A stretch of 64,000 bases of DNA, from assembly GCA_033032865.1 (NCBI GenBank), contig JAWHQI010000005.1:5790001-5854000 (forward strand). The letters are read 5' to 3'. Of the stretch, positions 12,623 to 23,834 are shown one piece after another; the first letter of the stretch is position 1, and the number at the start of each line of letters is the position of its first letter. This stretch comes from Dactylorhiza incarnata. Taxonomy: Eukaryota > Streptophyta > Magnoliopsida > Asparagales > Orchidaceae. The notes below the pieces were generated by a model. The model saw only the letters and a list, made by a program, of their open reading frames with translations. It ran no database searches and was not told where the DNA came from. The position numbers were made by a program, and so were the translations under genes.

Positions 12623-13620
12623 TTATGAGAAGAATTGTTTCAAATCATCTCCACTCCAGGTGCGAGATATTTTCTCCCCTTCATAGGTTTGATGACAATG
12701 AGCACCATTTTTTAGTATCCCTTTTACGATAAATGGTCATGCCCAAGTAAGATTTAGTTTTCCAACTAAGCTAGATATGTTGTTGCTGCATCTACTTTCT
12801 TTAGAACTAAGTCACCAACAACAAAATCCTTTATCCTTCCATTAGTAATTTCTCAACAAGCTTATGAAGAGCTCGATACCCTTCTATATCATGGCCAACA
12901 CTCATGTGATATTGACAAAATAAGTCCTTATGACAGCTCCTATGATCATGTCGTAGTATGGGGGGTCTCAAAAAACCTGGCTCCTGTTGGATAATTTGAA
13001 GAACTTCTTCCATAGAGATAATTAAATTTGTGTACACTTTTTGAGATCCACTTTGCCTGTATGTGCGAGGAGGAGCATAAGACTATGGTTGTTTTGATTG
13101 CTGAAGATATCGAGGTGTAAATGAATGCCCATGACCCCAATATATTTCATGTTGAGACACTAGGAGGTTGGGTTCTTGATTGCATTCTAATAAACAGTTG
13201 TCATAACCAATAGGAGTGCAACTATGAAGAGACTTCTCCTACTACTGGCGTATCATTTGAGAAAGAGAGGAGACAAAATCTGGGTTTGCATTCTCCCCTT
13301 CGATGAAGCTGTTAGCTCTACTAATGAGGTCTTCATAAGACTTAGGAGGATCATGGTTCACTTCGAAGCTAAGCAATCCTTATTGGAGGCCGCATGTTAA
13401 GGTCACTTGATACATGCTCTGATCAACATTAACGATGTCCAAAATTTCTTTTTGGATCCTATCAATAGAATGAGCAAGAGTCTCACTATCTCCCTATTTG
13501 ATCTGGAAGAGAGCGGTCGAGCCTCTCTTTTGCTTCTTCGAGGTAGAGAACCTCAGGAGAAGTTCCTTTTTGAGAGAGAAGCATGTAAAACCATTCTCTA
13601 GATTGACCATTGATGAAGCA
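12623..13620 (-). pseudogene. Tat-lineage Ty3 relic: gag joined directly to the integrase C-terminus
   Basis: Read on the minus strand from about 13615, the first part is a Ty3 gag capsid fragment (FINGQSREWF; then HDPPKSYEDLISRANSFIEG). Next comes a Tat-type gag end (FLRPPILRHDH..., CQYHMSVGHDIEG, LVEKLLMEG, about 12830-13000). Within a few codons it becomes the end of a pol protein: VVGDLVLKKV, then GKLNLTWA, then ISRTWSGDDLKQFFS and a stop at 12623-12625. That is the usual C-terminus of Tat integrases. Protease, RT, RNase H and most of integrase are missing. Several stops and frameshifts show it is old. The ORF pieces at 12831-13037 and 12946-13140 belong to it. Confidence 0.75.
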
Positions 13621-13877
13621 AATTTAGCTTAATTTATCAGGGTAAAAATATGTGTTTTCTTAATTAAATTAATGTACAGTATGAATTTGGACCCAATAAT
13701 TAGTTCCTTTTTGAAAATCTTGTTCTAACATAGTCTTACTTTATGTTTTGCAAATTTCCAAGATTTTGGCAATTTTTCCAAGTACACGACCCAAGTCACT
13801 GGTGTGACCTGGGCGTGTAACCCAATCCTGATGCAGATGTGATCCCGAGCCCGAATCTAGAAGAAAACTGTATTACA

Positions 13878-14090
13878 CGCCTAGTGTCATGGGTGACCTT
13901 GGTCACACCATTGTCCATCGGCGTGTTCACCAAGTCCCAAGCCCTAACTGCTACAACACGACTTGCACCAAACCGCAGCCCTCGCCTAGTGTCATGGGTG
14001 ACCTTGGTCACACCCTTGTCCGTCGGTGTGTTCACCAAGTCCCAAGCCCCAATTGCTACAACACGACTTGCGCCAAATCGCGGCCCACCA
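13878..14090 (+). repeat. 105-bp tandem repeat in the Athila U3
   Basis: Units start CGCCTAGTGTCATGGGTGAC at 13878 and 13983. More decayed copies of CGTGTTCACCAAG and CAGTCACGGGCGTGAC continue to about 14330. The GTCAC...GTGAC part is an inverted repeat. Confidence 0.8.
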
Positions 14091-14121
14091 AACTCAACAT
14101 GCCCCAGTCACGGACGTGACT

Positions 14122-14142
14122 GGGGGGGGGGGGGGGGGGGGG
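14122..14142 (+). repeat. 21-bp poly-G run
   Basis: Uninterrupted G between CGTGACT and CGTGTTCACC inside the Athila LTR. It appears to be an expansion of the short G run in the parent repeat unit. Confidence 0.9.
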
Positions 14143-15466
14143 CGTGTTCACCAAATCCTGAGCCCTGGCTGCTGCAGCGCAAAACTTACGCCAAATTGCA
14201 TCCCACTGTACTCGACACGCCCCCAGTCACGGGCGTGACCAGGGGTGTGTTCACCAAGTTTCGAGCCCGACATAATCCCACCAGATTTTCTCCAGCCAAA
14301 GTCAACTAAATATTACACTCCCCCAGTCACGGGCATGACAAGGGCGTGCACTTTGCAAATTTTTTTCTATAAATTCTAGCAGCTCCAATGAGTTCAGGGT
14401 TCAGAAATTTTGAGTGGGGAGGTGTTGTTAGTTGCTAATTTTGCTATTTTTAAGCTTTTATTCCTTATGTTCTCATTTTCCCTCTCTTCTTTTCAAGTAA
14501 TCTTTTCTTAGATTTTCATGAAATATCTATTAGTGAACTTGTAATCTCCTTTTACTATTGTTGTAGTCTCTCTTTCTACTTGTAATCAACTTTGATTATT
14601 AATAAAATTCTACTTTTCTTCTTCTTAATCTCTCTCTCCCCTTAGTTAATTTTCATGCAATTTTATTTCATGTCTTCCTCTTACCCCTCCACCATAATTA
14701 ACTAAACTCTCATTAGTACTCGAACGAGATGATCCGAGGATGAGATAATCAAGTTATGATCCTTAAGCTCTCTTTTTATCTTTAAGTAAACACTTTTGAT
14801 TTACCCTTAACTTTTAAAGTAATAAGACCATATTTTCGATATATGGATTCACTTAGGTTTTCATACTTAGTTAGCCGAGAGGCTTAAGTATGAGTCGATC
14901 ACTTAAGGGTAAAGAGAGTTGCACGCACCCTTCGAGAGAGGATAATGTAAATCTCCTGGATTGGAGTCAAATCTAATAGCGGGGTTCACAACTTAAAACG
15001 AGCCTTAGGTATTCGATTATAGAATGATAGTTCAGTTATTTTTTTCTAAACTCAGTTGGGCACTTCCTCGAGAGAGGCGTGTTCATGCTTCAGGAACCTC
15101 CACAGTCAAAGTATTTTACTTAAAGAGAATTAGAATTTTCTTATTCGCTTTTTGATTATTCTCAAGCCAAGGTGATTCAAGATCGAGTACTAATCTTTTA
15201 TTCATTGCCTAAAACCTTCCTTAATTTGCGATTTATTACTCTTTTTAGATAAGTAAAACAACTCACAAAAATCGATTGATAAGATAATAGTGTTCTCCTC
15301 GAAGTAGAAGTAATTGGCGCGCCCTGGGAAATACGACCTTGATATTTTTCTTAATTATCCAATACTATAGACGATAAGGTACACTTGCCTTTATCGGATA
15401 TAGAATTGGAGAATCATCAACAACCATTTCATATAACACCATCGACAACTTAATCTATCAAGTTTT

Positions 15467-15484
15467 TGGCGCCGTTGTGGGGGA
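15467..15484 (+). other. Primer binding site of Athila A (tRNA-Asp type)
   Basis: TGGCGCCGTTGTGGGGGA matches the primer site typical of Athila elements. It is separated from the LTR end by AGTTTT, the same arrangement as in element B. Confidence 0.88.
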
Positions 15485-15790
15485 ACTTAGGTTGATATTT
15501 GAAAAGAGGATAGCTATTAATTTTATCGTTTTCATTTTTCGCTTTTTGTTTACTTTCAAAAATCTTAAGGGTGTAACTTAAATCTTGAAAAGGGAGGTTT
15601 GAGCTATTATCCCAGCAAACATCCTAGTAACAGTGCGAACCCTTCGTAGGGTAGACCTTGTGAAGTCCAAGACTATCTTAATCCACCTAAAAAGAAAAAA
15701 AATTCATTAAAGCTTTCTTTTTCTATCTTTTTTTATTATTCTCTCTCTTTTCAATTCCTTTTTTCTCTCTCCCTTCTCTCTTTTTAGTGT
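15485..15790 (+). other. 5' leader of Athila A
   Basis: Untranslated sequence. It includes copy 2 of the shared block (CATCCTAGTAACAGTGCGAA, GTGAAGTCCAAGAC, about 15595-15670) and a CT-rich stretch (15730-15785) just before the gag ATG at 15791. Confidence 0.6.
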
Positions 15791-17240
15791 ATGACCCGAG
15801 GTATCTCTTCAAATATTCCTTTTGATCCAGAGATCGAGTGCACTATTTTGTGGCGCCTTCGTACCCGTGATCAAGATTCACATTTAGCCTTCGAAGAGTC
15901 GATCGGGGACACTGCCACAGAAGACATGGAACCAAATCCGCCCAATCCTAATGAGGCCTAGCAAGGGACCATGTCCTATTATGTGCGACCAAATCTGTAA
16001 GGTACATAGTCAAGTATTGTCCACCCCATGGTGGCGAACAATAACTTTGAGATCAAGTCTAGCATCATACAAATGGTGCAACAATCCGTGACCTTCGATG
16101 GCTGTCAGACGAAGATCTAAACTCTCACCTCTCTAATCTTCTCAAAATTTGCGACACTTTCAAAATCAATGACTTTATTGATGACGCCATTCGATTACGC
16201 CTTTTTTCTTTTTCATTGCGCTCAAAGGCAAAATAGTGGCTGGGCTCTCTTCCTAAAGGGTCCATCACTACATGAGCCAAGATGGCAGAAAATTTTTCGT
16301 ACTAAGTATTTCCCGCCTGCTAAGACCACCAAATTGTGCACTGATATTGCTTTATTTATGTAAATTGACTCGGAGACTCTCTATGATATATGAGATCGCT
16401 TCAAGGAGCTTTTGCGTAGATGCTCTCACCACGCACTTCCTACTTGGCAACACGTGCAAATTTTTTATACCGATTTGAATTTCCAAATAAGGCAAATGAT
16501 TGATATAGCCGCCGAGGGTACGTTAAATAACAAGACCCCGGAGGACGCTCAAGATCTTTTCAAGGAGATGCCATGAATGTATATCAATGGAATATGCCCT
16601 GAGCGCGGCCTAGCAAGCCGACCAGTATTTTTGAAATTGACGCTACTTTGAATTTAGCTTTACAAGTTGAGCGCTTAACAAAGAAAGTGTCGGAGACTGC
16701 TTCCTCCGCCACTCCTCCTTGGGATAATTATGTTATAATCGATGAACAAGTTGATTACATAGGAAATCCACTTCGGTCTTCCTTTAATCCGAGCACCGCT
16801 CCGTATAACAACACCTACAATGCGGGTTATAGGAATCACCCGAATTTCTCATGGAGCAACCAAGAAAATGCTCAGTGCCTTTTAAATTTAAATCAATCTC
16901 TTAATTTAACTCCCCCTCTAAATTATAATCCACCTTGTTTTCCACCGCAACCATAGAAGCCCTCTCCACTTGAAGAGGTCTTTACCAAATATGTTGCTAC
17001 AAATGAGTCGAACTTCCGGAACCTTACTAGATCGATCAAAAAATTTAGAAAATCAAGTGGGACAGCTAGCAAAAATGTTCTCAGAGCATTAGCATGGAGC
17101 TCTACCAGGAAATACTGAACCAAATTAAAGGGAAAGCGCAAATGTGATTACCCTCCACAACGGAAAGGAGGTATCCTCGAAAAAGGGAACCTAGGGTACT
17201 TATCTCTACTGTTCCTATTTTATTTTCAAATTTGCCCACT
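15791..17240 (+). pseudogene. gag: Athila A gag (capsid), broken
   Basis: ATG at 15791 (MTRGISSNIPFDPEIE) follows the CT-rich leader. Recognisable Athila capsid segments include the start of the gag domain near 16030-16090, FFLFHCAQRQ near 16200, KYFPPAKTTKL near 16305, RFKELLRRCSHHALPTW near 16390-16445 and RQMIDIAAEGTLNNKTPEDA near 16490-16545. The linker contains YRNHPNFSWSNQENAQ near 16830. The reading frame is interrupted by many stops and shifts. Gag would form the particle core. Confidence 0.8.
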
Positions 17241-17384
17241 ACATTAGCTCTACACGCTTTTATTTCAAATGTTTCGTATCCGACTAAGCTTAGGAATGAG
17301 TGCGCCGATAAAAAATATAAAATATTTTTAGAAATTTTGAAACAAATTCATATTAATGTTTCTTTCTGCGAGGCTTTCTCTTAA

Positions 17385-17987
17385 ATGTCGAAATACACAA
17401 AATATCTCAAGGAGTTGCTCTCCAACAAGAAAAAGCTTAAGGATATTTCACATATTTCCTTTAATGCAGAATGCTTCACGGTTGCACTCAACAAGTTGCC
17501 CCAGAAAGTAAATGACCCGGGATGGTTCTCCATCCCATGTTTATTTGGCAATTCGTTGGTAAAAGTCGCATTAGCTGATCTTGGAGTAAGTATTAATCTT
17601 ATGCTTTTTTCTTTATTCAAAATGTTAGGTTTAGGAAATCTTAGCCCCACCCGAATGAGTATCCAAATTGCAGATCGATCACTAAAAAATCCAGTAGAGT
17701 TAGTGGAGGACGTGCTCGTCAAGGTTGAAAAGTTCATCTTTTCTGTGGACTTCGTCATTCTTGATATCGAAGAGGATGCCGAAGTACCCTTCATACTCGG
17801 CCGTCCCTTCCTCGCCACCTCCCGTGTGATTATCGACGTTAGTAATAGAAAGCTCCTCCTACGGGTTGGAGATGATGAAGTTACATTTAACATAAATCCC
17901 TTGATGCAAAATATCTTAGAAAATGACTATTCTTGTTTCTACTTAGAAAGTGTTTTGAGAATGAGTTTTCTTCGCTTCCTGAGTTAG
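17385..17987 (+). pseudogene. Athila A protease region
   Basis: This 200-residue open stretch covers an Athila retropepsin. It contains the active-site segment ALADLGVSINLM (usual Athila form DLGAS), then QIADRSLKNPVELVEDVLVKV, FSVDFVILDIEEDAEVPFIL and GRPFLATSRVIIDV. It lies between gag and RT as expected. The frame closes at 17987 although RT continues downstream, so the polyprotein is interrupted. Confidence 0.85.
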
Positions 17988-18379
17988 TATCCTCATCCAG
18001 TGATGATTCCAAGCTTGCAGAGCTCTTCTGTTTAGAAGAAGCTTCTCGCCCCACATCACCCGAGCCACTGCACTTAAAAAAACTTTAAATCAAAACTTCG
18101 TATGAAGAACCAAACATCTTAGAGTTAACGCAACTACCCCCTCATCTAAAATATTTATTTTTAGAAAAAAATCTAAACTGCCCGTCATCGTCTCATCTGA
18201 GCTGAGTGATTCAGAAATTTCTCAATTAACTCTAGTTTTAAGTAATCACCACCACACAATTGCGTGGAAGATTTCTGATATCAGGGGGATTAACCCCTCC
18301 TTCTGCACTCACACAATCTTCCTTGAAGATAATTCCCGCAAAACAATCCAGTCTTAACGATAACTCAACGCAAATATGA

Positions 18380-19650
18380 AATAAGTCATTAAGGCTGAGG
18401 TTATCAAACTCTTAGATGCGGGGATCATCTACCCGATCTCGGATAGTACTTGGGTTAGCCCAGTACAAGTTGTTCCAAAAAAGGGCGGCGTAATGGTGGT
18501 CACAAATGAAAACAATGAATTAATCCCAACCCGTACTGTTATGGGTTGGCGGATGTGCATAGAGTATTAGAAATTGAACGATGCCACCCGAAAAGATCAC
18601 TTCACATTACCCTTTATCGATCAAATCTTAGAACGCCTTTCGGGTCACTTCTACTACTATTTCCTCGATGGTCTGTCGGGATACTTCCAAATCCCTATTT
18701 TGCCCAACGACCAAGAGAAAACCACATTCACTTGTCCCTTCGACACTTTCACTTATCGAAGGATGTCATTTGGCCTTTATGATGCGCTAGTTACATTCCA
18801 AAGATGTATGATGGCAATCTTCAACGAGTTAGTAGAGGAGGTGATGGAAGTCTTTATGGATGACTTCTCCGTCTTCGGAAATTCCTTCCAAAATTGCTTA
18901 AGAAATCTCAAGCGTGTGCTTCAGCGTTGTGAGGAAATGAATCTAGTTCTCAATTGGGAGTAATATCATTTTATTGCCCGAGAGGGATTAGTCCTCAGCT
19001 ATAAAATATCGGGCAAAGGGATTGAGGTTGATAGGGCCAAGATCAAAATTATCGAGAAACTCCTCCCTCCAACGAATGTTAAAGCGATTAGAACTTTCCT
19101 AGGCCACACAAAGTTTTATCGACGTTTCATATAAACCTTCTCAAAAATCACGAAGTCGTTAACCCATCTTCTTGAAAAAGAGTCTTCCTTCATTTTTAAC
19201 GATGAATGTCTTTTAGCTTTTAATCTTATAAAAGAAAAACTTATAAATTCACCGATTCTAGTCGCACCGGATTAGTCACTACCCTTCGAGATCATGTGCA
19301 ACGTGAGTGATATTGTGGTAGGCGATGTATTAGGCAACTGGGTAAACTAGTATTTTCAGCCAATATTTTATGCGAGCAAGACACTCACATCTGCACATGC
19401 TAATTACACCACTACCGAGAAGGAGCTTCTAGCTATCATTTTTGCCTTCGATAAGTTTAGGTCGTACATCACTCTCCAAAGTAATTGTCTTCACATATCA
19501 CTATGCCCTCGGGTACCTGCTAAGTATGGCGGATGCCAAGTCCCATTTATTGTGATGGATCCTCCTCTTGCAGGAGTCAATTTAGAGATCCAGGACAAGA
19601 TAGGAGCTGAAAACTTGGCGGCCGACCATCTTTCCCATTTAATTAGAGAA
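18380..19650 (+). pseudogene. Athila A reverse transcriptase and RNase H, broken
   Basis: RT segments in order: VIKLLDAGIIYPISDSTWVS, VVPKKGG, DHFTLPFIDQILERL, and the catalytic box FMDD at 18853-18864 (Athila form of YxDD). GHTKFYRRFI and YFQPIFYASKTL with TTEKELLAIIFAFDKFRSY follow for RNase H. In-frame stops occur, for example at 18961-18963. The best open parts are 18574-18963 and the overlapping frame from 18546. Confidence 0.85.
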
Positions 19651-19663
19651 TCCCACTACATAA

Positions 19664-21058
19664 GTGTTAATGAAAGACGATATAAATGATAAATTCCCTG
19701 AAGAGTGCCTCCTTGCTCTCGAAAAGGTAATGCCATCTTCCACCCCCTGGTTCGCAGATCTGACTAACTATCTAGTAGCCCGGGTCCTGCCAAAAGAGTT
19801 CTTGAGTCAGCAAAAGAAGAAATTCTTTTCTGACTTAAAGAATTATTTTTGGGAGGACCTCATTCTATTTTGTGTCTGTGCGGACCAGGTAGTGAGAAGA
19901 TGTGTCTCGAGTGAGGAAGGTTTGAATTTGTGGCACTGCCATGAAAGACCAACCGTTGGTCACTATCAAGCAAACCAGACTGCGAGGAAGGCGCTAAAGG
20001 CAGGCTTTTATTGGCCCACGCTCTTTAATGACGCTCACACCCTTGTGAGTACTTGTGACAACTGCCAGCGGTCAGGTAACATCTCCCGCCAGGATGAAAT
20101 GCCCCAAAATCTCTATTAGAATGCGAAATTTTTGACCTATGAGGTATCGATTTTGTTCGTCCTCTCCCTCCCTCTTTTAAGAACAAATATATTCTCGTTG
20201 CGGTTGACTACGTATCGAGGTGGGAGGAAGCCAAAGCTCTCCCCACCAATGATGCGAGAGTCGTCATTAACTTCTTAAAAAATTATTCTCTCATTTTAAC
20301 GCGCCACACACTATAGTTAGTGATAGGGGCACCCACTTCTGCAATAGCCAATTCGCTAAAAGTTTAGCAAAATATGGTGTCACAAACAAACTCTCCACTG
20401 CTTATCACCCATAAACGAGCGACCAAGTAGAAGTTGTGAACCACGAGTTGAAGTGGATTTTAGAAAAAGCAATTTCTGTTAATAGGAAGGATTGGGAACT
20501 TAAGATCGATGACGCGCAATGGGCCTATCGAGCGATGTACAAGACCTCCATCAGTTGTACACTATATCGATTGGTTTATGGCAAGGCTTGCCACCTTTTG
20601 GTCGAGTTAGAGCACCGCGCATTCTGGGCGCTTAAATTCCTAAACCTTGATTCTACCTTAGCAGCTGAGCACCGTATGTTTTAATTAAATGAACTCGACG
20701 CTTGACGCACGAATGCTTACGAGAGCAACAATTTTTATAAGGAGCGAACAAAGTTCTAATATGATAGAAATATAAAATTTCGTAAAACTTTTTCATCGGG
20801 CGACCTCGTCATCCTTTACAAATCTCGTCTTTGTTTTTTTCAGGGAAACTTGAAATCTCGATGGTCCGACCCCTTTATCGTTAAATAGGTTTGGCCATAT
20901 GGGACAATTCTCATTTTCCACCCGGAAAAGGCTCATTCAAAGTAAACGGACACCGACTTAAGTTGTATCTTCCAAAAGAAATCTCGAACGAGAAGAGTGA
21001 ATCATTTTATCCTTCCACATATAACTTGAACGCCAAATGGGTCAGCTACACGACCTAA
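19664..21058 (+). pseudogene. Athila A integrase, broken
   Basis: The zinc-binding region is open at 19664-20119 (CHERPTVGHYQANQTARKAL, GFYWPTLF, CDNCQRSGNIS). The catalytic core follows with [15 protein letters not shown] near 20190, a DRGTHFCN box near 20323 and STAYHP near 20397. The C-terminal part includes WAYRAMYKTSISCTLYRLVY near 20520 and SSGDLVILYKSRL near 20795. Several stops break it, including one inside the usual YHPQTSGQ box near 20410. Confidence 0.85.
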
Positions 21059-21924
21059 ACAAAGCGTTTATGAGAGGCACCCCATAGTTATCTTTATTTA
21101 TTTCCACTTGTTTTTGTTTTTATTTTGCCTTAACAAATTTTGCAGGATTTTTTTACGGCCTCCCCGACTTCACTAGTAGGGAAATTTTCTTTCCCCTCTT
21201 TCCTCCTTAGCTTTTACTTTTTTTTTTACTTGCACTTTTTCTAGCTACCTTCATACTTAGTTCTAAACATTGAGGACAATGTTTAATTTTAAGTTTGGGG
21301 GGGGGGGGGGGGGGGTCATTCATCACAATTTTTAAAATATTAGAAAATTTCAAAAAAAATAAAATAAAATCCCCAAAATTCTAAAAAAAATCCCTTTCCT
21401 TTTTTAGTCTTTAACACTTATAAACGCCCCCCCAAAAAATAATAATAATAGAAAATCTATTTTTTAAAAGGGAGGTTTGGGCTCTCATCCATCGCACCTT
21501 CTAGTACTGATGAGAGCCCTTCACGGGGTATTGTCTTGGGAAGTCCAAGAATTAACAAACAATATTTAGGTCATTCTTTTTTCTAGCTTTTATATATATA
21601 GTTTATTTAGAAAAAAAAAAGAGATAAAAACTTTACAAAAACCTTCTTAAGTTGAGTTAAATTTTGCCAAATCTTTAGTACCCCATAACTTTGCATTTTG
21701 TAGTCTTTAATCTTATGTGTACTTGTTTAATTAGAATGAATTAGATTATTTTTCATTTTAACTATATTTAGCGAGTAATATGTTGACTCGTACAGTGTTC
21801 CTAATTAGGGTAGTTTGTTATTTTTGAAAAATCTCTTGAATTTTTTGCACTTTTTCATAACCATTACTTTTATATTTCCACTTCTGTATAACTTATCATC
21901 CTTTATTTTCTTTATTAAAACTCT
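21059..21924 (+). other. 3' untranslated region of Athila A with a 20-bp poly-G
   Basis: The sequence ATTGAGGACAATGTTTAA then AAGTTT before a G run (21297-21316) is characteristic of Athila 3' regions. Copy 3 of the shared block follows at about 21470-21550 (CTTCTAGTACTGATGAGAGC, GGGAAGTCCAAGA). No ORF. The region is cut at 21924 by the SIRE1 insertion and probably resumes at 45506. Confidence 0.7.
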
Positions 21925-22318
21925 TATTAGTTAATGGGTGTAGACTTATCACTTAGAGGGGGGGGGGGGGGGTGAATAGGTTTTTCAGATTGTTTTGTTC
22001 CCCCTTTTGGTGTACTTGATTTCTGATTAATAGATCTAGAGATTAAAAACACTGCACAGAAAACACACAAAGACTTATAGAGGTTCCTCAAGACAGGGTG
22101 ACTTGAGTAGTCCTCTTTCCCTCTGCGCCTACCTAGCAGTGTGCTAGGCTCGGCAAACTCCGCCAATGTCTCCGGCCCGCAAGCCTTACAACTCGGACCC
22201 GCAAGTCCCTGCAACCTAGGCCCGCAAGCCCCTTCACTGCACCCGAGCCCGCAAGCTCGACACTCAGGCCCTCAAGCCCTACACAACACAGACCCGCAAG
22301 TCTTGCCTCTTGGACCCG
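21925..22318 (-). mobile_element. SIRE1 3' LTR, outer part (LTR a, piece 1 of 2)
   Basis: Read in reverse it ends ...CACCCATTAACTAATA, matching LTR b (43211-44767), which ends ...CATTAACTAACA. It contains 15 G at 21958-21972 at the conserved CCTCTAGGTG position and an array of CCCGCAAG units. It is interrupted at 22318 by element B and continues at 37338. The two pieces sum to about 1557 bp, the same length as LTR b. Confidence 0.85.
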
Positions 22319-23834
22319 TGATGCGATTTCGGCAAGTGCACTGGTCGCTGTCAAGTAATAATGAGAATAGATTCCCCGAATGTCGATCTCTTGAGGAATG
22401 CAGGTTGTGGTGACGTGAGTCGTGTCGTGAAACGATGGTTACAACTAGCGAAATAAGTAAAACAGAGGGGTTTTGGTTGGTTGGTACAAACTAACAAACA
22501 AGAAAATAAAGATGCGGGTCGAAATCACCGCTTCGCTTGTCGAGATGAATGCGTCGGCCGCTATGTCGGGCTTCATTTGGCGAGTGGAGGGAAATCACGT
22601 GTGGAATGTGAGGGTCGCAATCACCTTTTCGCTAATCACCGTTAGCCTTTGCTAACGTGAATCTCAAGTGCGTGAATGAAGTGGATGTGGGTGAGTGGTT
22701 ATGAAGCGCAACACAACACACATTCCTAGGTTAAGAAAAGCAACAAGTACTTTCATTCATAGACAAATGAGAGTAATCAAGTTCATTACAAACTAATACA
22801 TCCACAAAGGGCAGAAGGGTAGAATAAACCAATAGAGAAGACTAGCCGTCGATCTCGGCCGGAATAGTGGGTTGTCAAACCACTTCCGGGCTTAGTCGAT
22901 GTATGATTCTGGGACCAAGAGACTGTCACTATCTCTAATCTTGCTCCGTCGTCTTCGTTCGTCAGGTCTTCTTCTTCTTCTTTCAAGCTGAGGATGCATA
23001 ACTCGGCAATGGTGTTGTTGATGGCCGGGAATGCTTCCAAACTCCTGGAATCTGCTAGGGTTTCACCAGAGAATGGTTCCCGGATGAAGGGTATTAATGG
23101 AGATGGAGGTGGAGCGAAAACAGCGCTGGTGGAGCTTGAAATCCCGACCTAGAAGTCCTTCCTCTGTTCGTCTCTCTAAGCCGCAGATTTCCTGGCTTAT
23201 AAACAAAAACTGCAGAAATTAAGTCACGCACAGTCGAATGCACGACCGTGCGTAGACCGTGCATTATTAGTGAAGGCGCAGTGGCTTGCGGAAGAAGCAG
23301 CAGCGCCCGTGCATTTTACTCACACACGGTCGAAGCCGACTGTGCGTAACAACGCATGGGCAAATTCCAAAAGCATAAAAACAGGCCAACAGAGGGGCTC
23401 GTGCGATTTTACTCACGCACGATCAAAACCAATCGTGCGTGAACGAAACACACGGGCAAATCCAGATCATCATTTTAGGCCGGAGATGCATGCACACGGT
23501 CGGAGTGATCGTGCGTCAAGGACACACACGACCGTGTGATTCCTGCAGTCATGAAATCTGGGCAAAATGGTGATCTGCCCCCATGCACAGCCAAATCAAA
23601 TGCTGGGAACACACCTCCAGCACAAGCATAATATTAGAAATAAAATATGGAGCACAATGTGCTTACCCCCAGCAATATAGTGCGCAATTGCACACTACAA
23701 CGGGCCTAAAAATGCACTTTAAGTAAACCGGAGTATTGATGTAATAAAAGCAATAATGTGCAGAAAGTGAAGTGCAAATGCGCGATAACAAGCCCAGATG
23801 AGTCCATCAAAGTGTATAAAAATGGGACTCATCA
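22319..23834 (-). mobile_element. Element B 3' LTR (left copy, 1516 bp)
   Basis: Starts TGATGCGATTTCGGCAAGTG and ends ATGGGACTCATCA; the paired copy ends at 37337. U3 (about 23220-23540) contains repeated CACGGTCG and CGACCGTGCGT motifs. TTATAA near 23198 could be a minus-strand TATA box. A polypurine-like AAGTCTGGGGGTG (minus strand) adjoins at 23835. Confidence 0.88.

Larger units (their letters stand above)
13640..15460 (+). mobile_element. 5' LTR of Athila element A (left edge not fixed)
   Basis: The right end is TAATCTATCA at 15460, a few bases before a tRNA-Asp-type primer site. A TATA box (TATAAA, 14368-14373) is followed by CT-rich R/U5-like sequence. U3 carries a 105-bp tandem repeat and recurring GTCACGGGCGTGAC-type palindromes. 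I could not find the TG start; it lies somewhere after the Tat relic. The matching 3' LTR was not found. Confidence 0.7.

Noticed and set aside
13839..14309. 156-codon frame and overlapping frames in the Athila LTR
   Set aside because: Explained by the 105-bp tandem repeat and poly-G in U3. No known domain.
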